Below, piece by piece: positions 1 through 9,674 of a DNA stretch of 64,000 nucleotides; the first letter of the stretch is position 1; each line of letters opens with the position of its first letter. Under the pieces are notes generated by a model. It was not told the origin of the DNA. It saw only the letters and a list, made by a program, of their open reading frames with translations, and searched no databases. This DNA is from an uncultured Alphaproteobacteria bacterium. GTDB taxonomy: Bacteria > Pseudomonadota > Alphaproteobacteria > HIMB59 > GCA-002718135. The position numbers and the translations under genes are program-made. The stretch is from contig CABZFN010000001.1 in NCBI GenBank assembly GCA_902525035.1, positions 134,010-198,009 of the forward strand. Reading direction: 5' to 3'.

Positions 1-912
1 TAAATTATTCCTTCCTTGATTTACCATTTCTCCTAATGATGCTGAACCAGGTGGTAAACCAAAACCTAAAAAATCAAGACCTGATAAAGCTGTTACTGAT
101 GCGCTTAAACTGAATGGGAGAAAAGTTACAGTAGCAATAGTAGCATTAGGTAACATATGCCTTATCATTATTTTTATGTTCGAAACGCCTAGTGCTTTTG
201 CAGCTCTTATATAGTCAAAATTCCTTGCTCTTAAAAATTCTGCACGAACTACACCAACATAACCCATCCAACTAAAAAGCAATAAGATAATCAAAAGCCA
301 CCAAAAATTTGGCTGAATTACACTAGCTAAAATTATTAAAACATATAAAGTTGGTATTGCTGACCACACTTCCATAAATCTTTGGAAGAATAAATCAGTC
401 TTTCCACCAAAATAACCCTGTATTGCTCCAGCAGACACACCTATAATCATTGAAAAAAATGTTAAAGTAAATCCAAACAATACTGATATTCGAAAACCAT
501 AAATTAATCTTGATAGTACATCTCTTGCTTGATCATCAGTACCAAGCCAATTTTTATTTGAAGGTGGTGAAGGAGCTGGAGCAGATAAATCTCTTATTAT
601 TGTATTATATGAATATGGAATTATAGGCATAATCATCCATCCATTTTCTTCAATTAAGTTTTTAACATATGGGTCTTTATAATCTGCCTCTGTTTCAAAA
701 TCTCCTCCAAATGTTGTTTCTGAATAGAAAGAAAATATTGGATAATAAAAGTTTGAATTATATTTTACTAATAAAGGTTTTTCATTTGCAATAAAATTAG
801 CAAACAAAGAAATAATAAATAAAAAACTGAATATCCAAAAAGAATAATAACCTCTTTTGTTGTTCTTAAAATTATTTAGTCTTCTTTTATTTAATTTTGA
901 TAATTTCTTCAT
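1..912 (-). CDS. yejE: Peptide/microcin C ABC transporter permease YejE (3' end beyond left edge)
   Basis: This is not in the ORF track because its stop lies outside the window. Reading the minus strand from the ATG at 912 gives 304 open codons. The protein starts with a lysine- and arginine-rich stretch and a first membrane segment (about residues 22-42). A periplasmic loop follows, then the motif [20 protein letters not shown], typical of YejE/OppC-type inner-membrane permeases, and several more membrane segments. The EAA-type cytoplasmic loop for the ATPase is visible around [20 protein letters not shown]. The ATG overlaps the yejB stop as ATGA, so the two permeases are translationally coupled. 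The ATPase yejF would be expected further left. Confidence 0.93.
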   Translation of the reverse strand, partial: MKKLSKLNKRRLNNFKNNKRGYYSFWIFSFLFIISLFANFIANEKPLLVKYNSNFYYPIFSFYSETTFGGDFETEADYKDPYVKNLIEENGWMIMPIIPYSYNTIIRDLSAPAPSPPSNKNWLGTDDQARDVLSRLIYGFRISVLFGFTLTFFSMIIGVSAGAIQGYFGGKTDLFFQRFMEVWSAIPTLYVLIILASVIQPNFWWLLIILLLFSWMGYVGVVRAEFLRARNFDYIRAAKALGVSNIKIMIRHMLPNATIATVTFLPFSLSASVTALSGLDFLGFGLPPGSASLGEMVNQGRNNL

Positions 913-2012
913 TGTCTTGATTCAAAATCTATGCGTGGATCAATAATTGAGTACATAAAATCGCCAATTATTCCCATAACCAACCCGAGTAGTGAGAAAA
1001 AATAAAGTGTTGCAAATATGACTGGATAATCTCTAGTCAGAGCAGCTTCGTATCCTAGTAAACCTAAACCATCTAAAGAAAAAATGACCTCAATGAACAG
1101 AGAACTTGAAAAAAGAATTCCAATAAATGCTGATGGAAAACCAGCAATTACTATTAACATTGCATTTCTAAATACATGACCATAAAGAACCTTTCTTTCA
1201 GTTAAACCCTTAGACCTTGCTGTAATTACATATTGTTGATTTACTTGATCAAGAAATGAATTTTTTGTTAAAAAAGTTAATCCAGCAAACCCACTTACAA
1301 GCATCGCAGTTAGAGGCAGTGCCAAATGCCAGAAGTAATCTATTATTTTTTGAAATAATGTTAACTCATCAAAATTTTCAGAAAATAAACCTCTTAGAGG
1401 AAAAATATCATAAAACCTTCCTCCTGCAAAAAATACGATTAGTATTACAGCAAATAAAAAATTTGGTATTGCGTAACCAATTGTTACAATTGAACTTGAT
1501 ACTATATCAAACTTCGATCCATCCTTTATCGCTTTTCTTATACCAAGAGGAATAGATATTAAATATACTAATAAAGTCGTCCATAAACCAAGTGATATTG
1601 AAACTGGCATTTTATCTAAAACGATAGAAGTAACTTTTTGATCTCTAAAAAAACTTTCTCCAAAATCAAAAGTTAAATAATCTTTTAACATTTTCATGAA
1701 ACGTTGATGTGCTGGTTTGTCCATTCCATACATCTTTTCTATTTCTTTTATAACATCTGGATCGAGACCTTGTGCTCCTCTATATTTGCTATCATTAACT
1801 GATGTAGAATTATCTTGATTAAACTCTAAAGTTTCACCCTCGCCACCACCAGAAAATCGAGCTGTTGATTCAACAGCTGTGCCAGTCATTTGTGCAATCA
1901 TTTGTTCTACTGGGCCTCCTGGAACAATTTGAATGACTGCAAAATTTATAATCATTATCCCAAAGAGAGTCGGAATAATTAAAAGAAGTCTTTTTATTAA
2001 GTAAGCACCCAT
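909..2012 (-). CDS. yejB: Peptide/microcin C ABC transporter permease YejB
   Basis: This 367-residue inner-membrane protein is a full-length member of the YejB/DppB permease family. It opens with a membrane helix ([20 protein letters not shown]) followed by the PGGP motif typical of DppB-type permeases. It carries the glycine- and glutamate-rich insertion seen in YejB before the main transmembrane domain. The EAA-like loop is near [20 protein letters not shown]. With YejE it should form the membrane channel for oligopeptides delivered by YejA. The gene lies 39 bases after yejA and overlaps yejE by four bases. Confidence 0.94.
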   Translation of the reverse strand: MGAYLIKRLLLIIPTLFGIMIINFAVIQIVPGGPVEQMIAQMTGTAVESTARFSGGGEGETLEFNQDNSTSVNDSKYRGAQGLDPDVIKEIEKMYGMDKPAHQRFMKMLKDYLTFDFGESFFRDQKVTSIVLDKMPVSISLGLWTTLLVYLISIPLGIRKAIKDGSKFDIVSSSIVTIGYAIPNFLFAVILIVFFAGGRFYDIFPLRGLFSENFDELTLFQKIIDYFWHLALPLTAMLVSGFAGLTFLTKNSFLDQVNQQYVITARSKGLTERKVLYGHVFRNAMLIVIAGFPSAFIGILFSSSLFIEVIFSLDGLGLLGYEAALTRDYPVIFATLYFFSLLGLVMGIIGDFMYSIIDPRIDFESRQ

Positions 2013-2051
2013 ATTGTGCTATTTTATATTATTTCTAATAAACTTTAATAA

Positions 2052-3878
2052 TTAGTTTGATGTTCTATTTGATTGAATTGTTTCAAATTTATTCTGATTA
2101 ATCCACCATGTATCGAAGCCTAAAGAATATTTTGGTTTTATTTTTGGTTGATCAAAAAAATCCCAATATAGAACTCTGTATGAGGAGATATGCCATTGTG
2201 GAATAACATAATAATTCCATAGAAGAACACGGTCTAGAGCTTTGGTTATTGTAATTAATTCTTCTCTATCACTAGCATTAATCAGACTTTCAATTAATCC
2301 ATCCACAGCATAATTTTTTATACCAACAACATTTCTAGAGCCATTAGTATCTGCTGCATCTGAACCCCAAAAGTTTCTTTGCTCATTTCCTGGTGATAAT
2401 GATTGTCCAAATGTTTGAACGACCATATCAAAATCAAATGTTTCCATCCTTTTTTGATATTGTGCACTATCGATTGTTCTAACTTCTGCAGTTATACCCA
2501 ATTTTTCAAGATTATCTTTAAATGGAAAAACTATTCTCTCAAAAGCTGGTGATCGAAGTAAAATTTCAAATTCAAAAGGTTCTTTCGTGTTAGAATGTAA
2601 AAGTATTCCATCAACTAATTCCCATCCAGATTCTTCTAAAAGTTTTGAAGCTTCTTGCAATTGCATCCTCATATAACCTGAACCATCTGTGACTGGGTTT
2701 GTATATACTTCTTTAAATATTTCTTTTGGCAATACATCAAAATATGGATTTAAATAATTTAATTCTTCTTTTGAAGGAAGGCCTGAAGAAGCAAGTTCTG
2801 AGTTTTCAAAAAAGCTATCTGTTCTTTTATATGCATCAAAGAATAAATTTTTATTAGACCATTCAAAGTCAAAAGCATAAGAAAGAGCCTTTCTTACTCT
2901 TCTATCTTTAAATTTATCTTTTCTAATATTAAAAGCAAAACCCTGCATACCTTGTGGATTTTCATGACTTATTAATTCTTTTTTTATTAAACCTTCATTC
3001 ACAGCATTTATTTTATACGCAGTTGCCCATTCTTTTGATGAATTTTCAGAGAAGAAATCAATCTCACCAGATTTGAAAGCTTCTCTTTCAATACCTCTGT
3101 CTTTGTAATAATCATATCTAATTGTGCCGAAGTTATCTTTCCCAATTTTAATTGGTATTGATGCACCAAAACCCCAATAATTTTTATCTAATTCGTAAGT
3201 AATTGATCTTCCACTATCAAATGATTTAATTTTATATGGACCACTTCCAATTGGTATTTCCAGAGATGTTTCTTCAAAGTTTTTATTTTCCCAATAATGT
3301 TTTGGCAGAACAGGTAATTGACCAACAATTAATACTAATTCCTTATTCGTGTTTGTTGTAAAATTAAATCTCACTTTATTTTCTTGTTCTTTAATTACTT
3401 CTTTTACATCTCCATAGTAGTATTTATAAAATGGGTGCCCTTTTTCCATTAGGGTATTAAATGTCCAGACAACATCGTCAGCTGTAATTTTTTTCCCATC
3501 ATGCCAATAAGCTTCGTTTCTTAATGTAAATGAAACCCAAGATCTATCATCTGTCCATTCAATCGTTTCTGCCAATAATCCGTATTCCGTAAATGCTTCA
3601 TCACTTGATCCTGTTGTTAATGTTTCAAACAATCCTCCAATTCCAGCTGCCGAGGTGCCTTTTAAAATAAAGGGATTGAAGCTATCATAGGTTCCAATGG
3701 CACTTCTTACTATTGATCCACCCTTTATAGAATTTGGATTAATGTATTCAACATTTTCAAAATCTTTTGAGTATTTTGGCTCACCATGCATTGCAATTGC
3801 ATGTGATATATTAGTATTTGCTTGTACTTTTAATTGTAAAATTAGAGTAAACGTAAAGATCAAAGTGAGTATTTTCAT
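2052..3878 (-). CDS. yejA: Periplasmic oligopeptide-binding protein YejA (SBP family 5)
   Basis: This 608-residue protein begins with a clear Sec signal peptide (MKILTLIFTFTLILQLKVQA), so it is exported to the periplasm. The rest is a family 5 solute-binding protein. The signature region WHDGKKITADDVVWTFNTL is present at about residues 125-145, and VRKALSYAFDFEWSNKNLFF follows later. Length and these motifs fit YejA rather than the shorter DppA/OppA proteins. It is the first gene of yejA-yejB-yejE. YejABEF is known for uptake of microcin C and of peptides in enterobacteria; in a marine oligotroph ordinary peptide scavenging is more likely (inference). Confidence 0.93.
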   Translation of the reverse strand: MKILTLIFTFTLILQLKVQANTNISHAIAMHGEPKYSKDFENVEYINPNSIKGGSIVRSAIGTYDSFNPFILKGTSAAGIGGLFETLTTGSSDEAFTEYGLLAETIEWTDDRSWVSFTLRNEAYWHDGKKITADDVVWTFNTLMEKGHPFYKYYYGDVKEVIKEQENKVRFNFTTNTNKELVLIVGQLPVLPKHYWENKNFEETSLEIPIGSGPYKIKSFDSGRSITYELDKNYWGFGASIPIKIGKDNFGTIRYDYYKDRGIEREAFKSGEIDFFSENSSKEWATAYKINAVNEGLIKKELISHENPQGMQGFAFNIRKDKFKDRRVRKALSYAFDFEWSNKNLFFDAYKRTDSFFENSELASSGLPSKEELNYLNPYFDVLPKEIFKEVYTNPVTDGSGYMRMQLQEASKLLEESGWELVDGILLHSNTKEPFEFEILLRSPAFERIVFPFKDNLEKLGITAEVRTIDSAQYQKRMETFDFDMVVQTFGQSLSPGNEQRNFWGSDAADTNGSRNVVGIKNYAVDGLIESLINASDREELITITKALDRVLLWNYYVIPQWHISSYRVLYWDFFDQPKIKPKYSLGFDTWWINQNKFETIQSNRTSN

Positions 3879-3919
3879 ACTTTTAATATATGTCTATTTA
3901 TTAAAAATTAAAATAAATT

Positions 3920-4693
3920 TTAGTTTATTAATTTAATTATTTCATCATGAAGAAAACTTGTACTGGAAGCAACTAAACTGCCATCTGAGTCTAGCGATAT
4001 ATCTTGTCCAGACTTATCCGTAATTACTCCACCAGCTCCTTCAATTACATTTACAAGGGCCATATAATCATGTACTTTTAATGTATCCTCTAAAACAATA
4101 TCAATTAGACCTGAGGCTAACATTCCATACATGTAACAGTCACCACCAAGTCTATAATATCTTGATTGTTCTTTTAGTAATTCTAATCCTTTTCTAATTT
4201 GAGGTTCATCAAAATATAATCCAGATGTAAAAAGATAGGCATCTTTAATTTGTTTAATTGCACTAGTTTGAACATCTTTTCCATTACATTTTGTCTGTTG
4301 GTTTTTTATTCCCATCCATCGCTCATCATGTGCAGGGCAATTAATAATTCCTAAAACTGGTTTTTTGTTATGAAGTAATGCAATTAAATTACCAAAATCT
4401 TTATGTCCGGCTACATAGCTTCTTGTGCCATCTATAGGATCTAATACCCATATAAATTCAGCATCTATTTTTTCATTTTCATACTCTTCACCTAAAATTC
4501 CATGATCAGGATATTCTTTTCTTATTCTCTCTCTTAATACTTGTTCTGTTTCTTTATCTGCTAGAGTTACAGGACTTTCATCATCTTTAATTTCTATTTC
4601 AATTTTGTTTCTAAAATAATGCATTGAAGTTTTAGATGCATTATCGGCTAAAGAGTTTGCAAATTTTGAAAACTCTTCTGTATCTAAGATCAT
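3920..4693 (-). CDS. hisN: Inositol-monophosphatase-family phosphatase, likely histidinol-phosphatase HisN
   Basis: The 257-residue protein has the complete metal site of the lithium-sensitive phosphatase family: ILGEEYE near residue 67, WVLDPIDGTRSY near 83, and VHDYMALVNVIEGAGG near 209. The overall pattern (TLADKETEQVLRERI, HKDFGNLIALL) matches the HisN-type histidinol-phosphate phosphatases of actinobacteria and alphaproteobacteria better than CysQ or SuhB. The expected reaction is L-histidinol phosphate to L-histidinol. No other his gene is adjacent, so the substrate is assigned from sequence pattern only. A general inositol-1-phosphatase is the alternative. The cytochrome c gene ends 10 bases upstream on the same strand. 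Confidence 0.8.
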   Translation of the reverse strand: MILDTEEFSKFANSLADNASKTSMHYFRNKIEIEIKDDESPVTLADKETEQVLRERIRKEYPDHGILGEEYENEKIDAEFIWVLDPIDGTRSYVAGHKDFGNLIALLHNKKPVLGIINCPAHDERWMGIKNQQTKCNGKDVQTSAIKQIKDAYLFTSGLYFDEPQIRKGLELLKEQSRYYRLGGDCYMYGMLASGLIDIVLEDTLKVHDYMALVNVIEGAGGVITDKSGQDISLDSDGSLVASSTSFLHDEIIKLIN

Positions 4694-4702
4694 TACTTTA
4701 GT

Positions 4703-5248
4703 TTATGGAAGTGGTGCTGGATTATCTGAGTGTTTTCTTAGGAAATAAACTAAGTCTGCTCTATCTTTTACTTTTTTCAAACCTGCAAAGTTCATTTTTG
4801 TACCTTTTATATATTTTTTTGGTTTATATAAAAATTCTGCTAATTCTTCAAATCCCCATTCTCCACCGTATTCAGCTAAAGCTTTAGAGTATGCAAAACC
4901 TTCAACATTTGCTTTTGGTCTATTTATAATGTTCCATAAGTGTGGCCCTACTTTATTTGCACTACCTTTTTCGTAATTATGGCAAGTAGCACATTTTTTG
5001 AATAATTTTTCTCCATTATCTAGAGAAGCACTTGCTAATAACAATGAAATTGGCTCAATTACCTCTTCTTTGTTTTCTACTACTCCAACGCTAGTAGAAT
5101 CCTCAGGAACATCTATTTTATAAGCTGTTTCTTTTTTTTCATCATGATCAATATCAATGACTAAATCTCCAAAATGCCCAATAAGGGTAACAATTAAGAC
5201 TGCTAATATAATTGATGCTAAAATTTTATTAACTTCAAGCCCAGACAT
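4703..5248 (-). CDS. cycM: Membrane-anchored cytochrome c (CycM / cytochrome c-y type)
   Basis: The ORF track starts this gene at 5530, which would place its first 94 residues antisense to the start of kdsB. The internal ATG at 5248 gives a 181-residue protein with a proper N-terminal anchor (NKILASIILAVLIVTLIGH). A linker and a class I cytochrome c domain follow, with haem motif CATCH and the axial methionine in GTKMNFAGLKK. This layout is that of CycM/cytochrome c-y, which carries electrons from the bc1 complex to terminal oxidases while tethered to the inner membrane. petABC lies at 33.8-36.4 kb of the same window. Confidence 0.9.
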   Translation of the reverse strand: MSGLEVNKILASIILAVLIVTLIGHFGDLVIDIDHDEKKETAYKIDVPEDSTSVGVVENKEEVIEPISLLLASASLDNGEKLFKKCATCHNYEKGSANKVGPHLWNIINRPKANVEGFAYSKALAEYGGEWGFEELAEFLYKPKKYIKGTKMNFAGLKKVKDRADLVYFLRKHSDNPAPLP

Positions 5249-5339
5249 GTATAAGTACATATACAGATTTTTTAGGAGAAAGAATATATTTGTCGTAAGT
5301 ATGAAATTTAAATTCTCTTGCTTAATTGTCGCATAAATT

Positions 5340-6074
5340 ATGAAAAATGTTGTAATTATACCTTCACGAATGGCTTCCACTAGACTGCCGGGCAAACCCT
5401 TAATGGCTATAGATGGTATTCCAATGATACAACGAGTATGGCAACAAGCAACTGAGTCTAATATTGGAGAAGTGTTTGTTGCATGCTCTGAAATTGAAGT
5501 GCACGATTTAATTGTAAGTAATGGTGGCAAAGCTATTATGACAGATCCAAATCTCCCTTCTGGGACTGATAGAGTTCACTCCGCTTTTTTAAAAATAAAA
5601 AATAACAAAGACATAGACATAATAATTAATCTACAAGGTGATATGCCTCTTATAAATCCAGAACATATTCTTAAAGTCATTGACCCAATAAAAAGAAATT
5701 TTACCATTGGCACACTCGCAACAAACTTAAATGATAATGAATTAAATAATCCCAATGTAACAAAAGTTGAAGTTGATTTTAAAAAAAATGAAATTGCTCA
5801 GGCGTTAAGTTTTTATAGAGAAGTTACGATAGAAAATAAAAACTTATACCATCATGTTGGTATCTATAGTTACACTCCAGATTCAATAAATACATTTATC
5901 AATCTACCTAAATCAAAAAATGAAATAGATCTAAGTTTAGAACAAATGAGAGCTATGGATTCTAACATTCCAATTGGAGTTACGTATGTTCCTGAAGTTC
6001 AAATGAGTGTAGATACAAAAGAGGATTTAATAAATATTGAAACTAATATAAGAGAGCACAATGATAAAAGTTGA
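5340..6074 (+). CDS. kdsB: 3-deoxy-manno-octulosonate cytidylyltransferase
   Basis: The 244-residue cytosolic enzyme activates Kdo as CMP-Kdo for lipopolysaccharide inner-core synthesis. The N-terminal nucleotide-binding motif IPSRMASTRLPGKPL is diagnostic, and INLQGDMPLINPE (metal and sugar site) and YHHVGIYSY follow at the usual positions. Length is normal for the family. It is divergent from cycM with 91 bases between them. Its end overlaps the start of pheA by 14 bases, so the two are probably co-transcribed. Confidence 0.95.
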   Translation: MKNVVIIPSRMASTRLPGKPLMAIDGIPMIQRVWQQATESNIGEVFVACSEIEVHDLIVSNGGKAIMTDPNLPSGTDRVHSAFLKIKNNKDIDIIINLQGDMPLINPEHILKVIDPIKRNFTIGTLATNLNDNELNNPNVTKVEVDFKKNEIAQALSFYREVTIENKNLYHHVGIYSYTPDSINTFINLPKSKNEIDLSLEQMRAMDSNIPIGVTYVPEVQMSVDTKEDLINIETNIREHNDKS

Positions 6075-6903
6075 TAGTTTTTCATTTCAAGGTGTAAATG
6101 GTGCTTATAGTGAACAAGCTGGAAAAAATATTTTTCCAAACGCAACAAGTGTACCATGTGCAACTTTTGAAGATATGTTTGAACATGTTAGATCAGGAAA
6201 ATCTGAAGCAGCAATGGTTCCAATAGAAAACTCTCTTGCAGGAAGAGTGGCGGATACTCAAAGATTGATACCTGACTCTGATTTAAAAATAACTTATGAA
6301 TATTTTCATGAAGTAAATCATAACTTACTTGGAATTAGAGGTGCGAAAATCTCAGATATTAAAAGAATAAGAAGTCATGAACAGGGAATTGCCCAATGTC
6401 GAAACAAAATCTTAAAATTAGATAAGCAAATGATTGTTGAAGCTGATACAGCCGGATCAGCAAAATTAATTTCAGAGTTAAATAATATTGAAGATGCAGC
6501 TATCGCATCTGAACTTGCTGCTAATATATATGATCTTGATATATTGGAAAAAAATTTCCAAGATACTCTAAATAACGTAACTCGATTTCTTGTTATGCAA
6601 AAAAATTTATTAGATATAAATCGAGAAACAAAAGATATCCTTACAACATTAGTATTTACAGTTAGAAGTATTCCAGCAGTTTTGTACAAATGTCTTGGTG
6701 GATTTGCTAGTAATGGTGTTAATATAACCAAGCTTGAGAGTTACATTCACCCTCAGGGTTTTGATGTTGCGCAATTTTATATAGATTTTGAGGGACATCC
6801 TGAAAATACTTCTGTAGAATTAGCATTAGAAGAGATGAAATTTTTTTGTAAGAAGATAGAAATCCTAGGAGTATATGAGAAATCTTCATTCAGGAAAAAA
6901 TAG
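6061..6903 (+). CDS. pheA: Prephenate dehydratase
   Basis: The 280-residue protein converts prephenate to phenylpyruvate in phenylalanine synthesis. It has a periplasmic-binding-fold catalytic domain beginning FQGVNGAYSEQAG and containing the essential Thr-Arg-Phe triad (NVTRFLVM) near residue 178. A C-terminal ACT regulatory domain (ITKLESYIHPQGFDVAQFY) follows, the usual site of feedback control by phenylalanine. There is no fused chorismate mutase, as is normal in alphaproteobacteria. Its start lies inside the end of kdsB. Confidence 0.94.
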   Translation: MIKVDSFSFQGVNGAYSEQAGKNIFPNATSVPCATFEDMFEHVRSGKSEAAMVPIENSLAGRVADTQRLIPDSDLKITYEYFHEVNHNLLGIRGAKISDIKRIRSHEQGIAQCRNKILKLDKQMIVEADTAGSAKLISELNNIEDAAIASELAANIYDLDILEKNFQDTLNNVTRFLVMQKNLLDINRETKDILTTLVFTVRSIPAVLYKCLGGFASNGVNITKLESYIHPQGFDVAQFYIDFEGHPENTSVELALEEMKFFCKKIEILGVYEKSSFRKK

Positions 6904-6945
6904 GATTTTTTAAAAAGTCTATTTATATTTTATTTATATTAATGT

Positions 6946-6951
6946 TATATT
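6946..6951 (+). promoter_or_regulatory. Possible -10 box for the SRP RNA gene
   Basis: TATATT ends six bases before the GGGAGG that begins the SRP RNA, the right distance for a sigma-70 -10 element. No convincing -35 box is visible at the expected spacing, so this rests on position and AT content only. Confidence 0.35.
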
Positions 6952-6956
6952 GCTAC

Positions 6957-7046
6957 AGGGAGGATTGAGGGCAAATAAATTGCTAATCCAGTCAGATCTG
7001 AAAAGAAGCAGCTGTAACAATCTTGTTTGGGTCTCAACTCCTTCCA
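6957..7046 (+). ncRNA. ffs: Signal recognition particle RNA (4.5S type)
   Basis: The central segment GTCAGATCTGAAAAGAAGCAGC matches the universally conserved SRP RNA apical loop and Ffh-binding helix 8 (compare GGTCAGGTCCGGAAGGAAGCAGC in E. coli). The flanks pair: GGAGGATTGAG near the 5' end with CTCAACTCC near the 3' end, and GGGCAAA with TTTGGGTC, giving one long hairpin of about 90 bases. The ends are estimates. With Ffh the RNA targets membrane proteins to the translocon. Placement just upstream of dnaX-ybaB-recR is common in alphaproteobacteria. Confidence 0.92.
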
Positions 7047-7055
7047 TTAATTATA

Positions 7056-8744
7056 ATGACAGAAGAAAAAAAATATAAAGTTTTAGCTAGAAAATACAGA
7101 CCTCAAAAATTTGAAGATTTAATTGGTCAAGAATTATTAGTAAAAATTCTATCAAACGCTATTAATAATGACCGGTTAGCTCACGCATATATTCTAACAG
7201 GTGTCAGAGGTGTTGGAAAAACCACCACTGCTAGACTTATAGCTATGAGTATTAATTGTAAGAATAGAGATAAAAAAAATTGTGAACCATGTGGAAATTG
7301 TGATTCATGCAAATCAACAACTTCGGATAGTAATCTTGATGTTATTGAGATTGATGCAGCTTCTAATACTGGCGTTGATGACATTAGAGAAATAATTGAC
7401 AATGTAAAATATAAACCTGTTATCGGTGATTATAAAATATTTATAATTGATGAAGTTCATATGCTTTCAAAAAGTGCATTCAATGCTCTGCTCAAAACTT
7501 TAGAAGAACCACCAGAACATGTTAAATTTATTTTTGCCACAACAGAAATTAAAAAAGTACCAATAACTGTTTTATCAAGGTGTCAGAGATTTGATTTACA
7601 TAGAATAGAAAATAGAATTTTATCAGATCATTTATTAAAAATTTCCAAACTAGAAAATATTGATATAGATTTAGATGCTATTTCTTTACTTGTAAGATCA
7701 GCAGATGGATCTGTAAGAGATGGTCTTAGTCTATTAGATCAAGCAATAACTAGTCCAAATGAAAAAGTTGACTCTCAAACTATAATAAGCATGCTGGGAT
7801 TAGCTGATAGAGAAAAAATATTTAACTTAATTGAAATTATTTTAGAAGGAGACGCCCTTGGTGCAATTAATAGGTATAAAGAGTTGTATGAGTTAGGGGC
7901 AGATATAGCAATGATATTTGATGAACTATTAAACGTAGTACATTTCCTTGTTCAAATAAAGATAGCAACGGATTTAAAAGATGACATTTATATTCCTGAA
8001 TTTGAAAGAAATAAAGGAGCTGAATTGTCATCAAAAATGACATTAAATAATCTAAATATTATATGGCAAATTTTATTCAAAGGTTATCAAGAATTACAAA
8101 ATACCTCTCATTTATACCAACATGGAGAAATGATTATTTTAAGAATTATTTATTTACATGATGGTCCAAGCCCAGAAGATCTAATTAAAAAAATGGACAA
8201 AGAAGTAGTAAAAAAAGAACCCTTAGAAAAAAATCTTGAACTACAAAATGAATCTAATGAAAGTAACAAAGTTCTAAACTTTAATGAAAATAAAAAAGAA
8301 ATTTCACCAAAAGAAAATATAAATATAATAGAGATTCAAGACTACAGACATTTTGTCGATATGTTTTTTAAAAATAGAGAAGGATTACTCCACACTAAGT
8401 TGTACAATGATGTGCAGGTAGTATCTTTTAAAAAAGGAGAAGTCACTTTAAATACATCTAAAATTAATGATACTGGCTTCAATAGAACTGTTGCGAAATT
8501 AATCTCAAAATGGACAGGAAGAATATGGCAGATACATTCATCTGCAAGCAATCTTGGAAAAAGTTTACACGATGAAGATATTATTAACCAACAAAAAGAA
8601 ATTGAAATAATGAAAAATCATCCAGAGGTAAAAAAAATATTAAAAGAATTTCCTGAAAGTAAAATTCACGCTATTACAGAACTAGGTGAAATAAATGATA
8701 ATGACGCAGATATAAATCAAACAAAGATGAAAAAGGAGAATTAA
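7056..8744 (+). CDS. dnaX: DNA polymerase III subunit gamma/tau
   Basis: The clamp-loader ATPase is 562 residues from the ATG at 7056. The ORF-track start at 7023 is a TTG inside the SRP RNA and adds residues absent from the family, so I reject it. The AAA+ domain shows Walker A (GVRGVGKTTTAR), a four-cysteine zinc module (CKNRDKKNCEPCGNCDSC), Walker B (IFIIDEVHML) and sensor 1 (FATTEIKKVP). A lysine- and asparagine-rich linker leads to a small C-terminal domain like that of alphaproteobacterial tau. I saw no obvious frameshift site for a separate gamma form. The stop overlaps the ybaB start. Confidence 0.95.
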   Translation: MTEEKKYKVLARKYRPQKFEDLIGQELLVKILSNAINNDRLAHAYILTGVRGVGKTTTARLIAMSINCKNRDKKNCEPCGNCDSCKSTTSDSNLDVIEIDAASNTGVDDIREIIDNVKYKPVIGDYKIFIIDEVHMLSKSAFNALLKTLEEPPEHVKFIFATTEIKKVPITVLSRCQRFDLHRIENRILSDHLLKISKLENIDIDLDAISLLVRSADGSVRDGLSLLDQAITSPNEKVDSQTIISMLGLADREKIFNLIEIILEGDALGAINRYKELYELGADIAMIFDELLNVVHFLVQIKIATDLKDDIYIPEFERNKGAELSSKMTLNNLNIIWQILFKGYQELQNTSHLYQHGEMIILRIIYLHDGPSPEDLIKKMDKEVVKKEPLEKNLELQNESNESNKVLNFNENKKEISPKENINIIEIQDYRHFVDMFFKNREGLLHTKLYNDVQVVSFKKGEVTLNTSKINDTGFNRTVAKLISKWTGRIWQIHSSASNLGKSLHDEDIINQQKEIEIMKNHPEVKKILKEFPESKIHAITELGEINDNDADINQTKMKKEN

Positions 8745-9067
8745 TGGTTAATCTAGGTAATATGATGAAGCAAGCTCAACAGTTGCAAAAAAAAATGGCT
8801 GAAGCACAGAATAAATTAAATGATATTGAAGTTGAGGGTACTTCTGGAGGAGGTCTTATTAAAGTAACAGCTACAGCAAAAGGTATATTTAAAAGAATTT
8901 CAATTGATGACAGCTTGATCAAACAAGAGGAGAAAGAAATACTTGAAGATCTGATCGTCGCTGCAATAAATGATGCTAAAGAAAAAGGAGAAGCTGCAGC
9001 ACAAGAAGAAATGAAAAATCTTACAGGTGGCTTACCATTACCTCCAGGAATGAAACTTCCTTTTTAA
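8744..9067 (+). CDS. ybaB: Nucleoid-associated protein YbaB/EbfC
   Basis: The protein is 107 residues long. It begins with a glutamine- and lysine-rich helix (MMKQAQQLQKKMAEAQNKL), continues with the beta segment VEGTSGGGLIKVTATAKG, and ends with the conserved tail GGLPLPPGMKLPF. These are hallmarks of the small dimeric YbaB/EbfC DNA-binding proteins. The gene overlaps dnaX by one base and is followed two bases later by recR, the standard dnaX-ybaB-recR order. The role in this organism is presumed to be DNA organisation linked to recombination or repair. Confidence 0.94.
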   Translation: MVNLGNMMKQAQQLQKKMAEAQNKLNDIEVEGTSGGGLIKVTATAKGIFKRISIDDSLIKQEEKEILEDLIVAAINDAKEKGEAAAQEEMKNLTGGLPLPPGMKLPF

Positions 9068-9069
9068 AA

Positions 9070-9669
9070 ATGGAGCAATCGCCAATAGATAAGTTAATAA
9101 ACGATATTTCAAAACTTCCAGGATTAGGAAGAAGGTCGGCTCAAAGAATTGCTCTTTTTTTATTAAAAAATAAAGATAAAAATTTATCTCCTTTAATTGA
9201 GAGCTTAAACTTATCTTATAATAAAATTATTGAGTGCTCAGAATGCGGAAATATAGACATGGTAAATCCGTGCAATATTTGTGCAAATCCTAAAAGGGAT
9301 AAAACAACTATTTGCGTTGTTGAGGATGTATCAGATATGTGGACATTAGAAAAAGTAGGATTTTATCGTGGCCTCTATAATGTTTTAGGCGGTTCATTAT
9401 CTGCGATTCAAGGTATAGGAACTGATGAATTGAAAATAGAACATCTACTAAACAGAATTGAAACAAATAATATTAAAGAAATTATTCTTGCCTTAAGTAC
9501 AACTATGGAAGGACAAACAACATCTTTTGTTATTGCAGATAAGCTAGAAAAATTTAAAGATTTAAATGTGACAAGACTTGCACAAGGAATCCCTATGGGC
9601 GGAGAAGTACACTACTTAGATGAAAACACATTAAATACAGCATTTCAATCTAGAAAAAAAATTACTTAA
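9070..9669 (+). CDS. recR: Recombination mediator protein RecR
   Basis: The 199-residue protein is of standard length. It has the N-terminal helix-hairpin-helix (ISKLPGLGRRSAQRIALFLL), the four-cysteine zinc finger (CSECGNIDMVNPCNIC), and a TOPRIM domain starting ICVVEDVSDMWTLE. The conserved end RLAQGIPMGGEVHYLDENTL is present. RecR works with RecO to load RecA on SSB-coated single-stranded DNA at gaps. The gene sits between ybaB and def in a forward run with gaps of a few bases. Confidence 0.96.
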   Translation: MEQSPIDKLINDISKLPGLGRRSAQRIALFLLKNKDKNLSPLIESLNLSYNKIIECSECGNIDMVNPCNICANPKRDKTTICVVEDVSDMWTLEKVGFYRGLYNVLGGSLSAIQGIGTDELKIEHLLNRIETNNIKEIILALSTTMEGQTTSFVIADKLEKFKDLNVTRLAQGIPMGGEVHYLDENTLNTAFQSRKKIT

Positions 9670-9674
9670 ATAAA

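Noticed and set aside
5249-5530. Track extension of the cytochrome c ORF to 5530
   Set aside because: The extra 94 residues lie antisense to the start of kdsB and do not resemble cytochrome c-y; the internal ATG at 5248 begins the membrane anchor.
7023-7055. TTG start for dnaX in the track
   Set aside because: It lies inside the SRP RNA; the ATG at 7056 gives the standard DnaX N-terminus.
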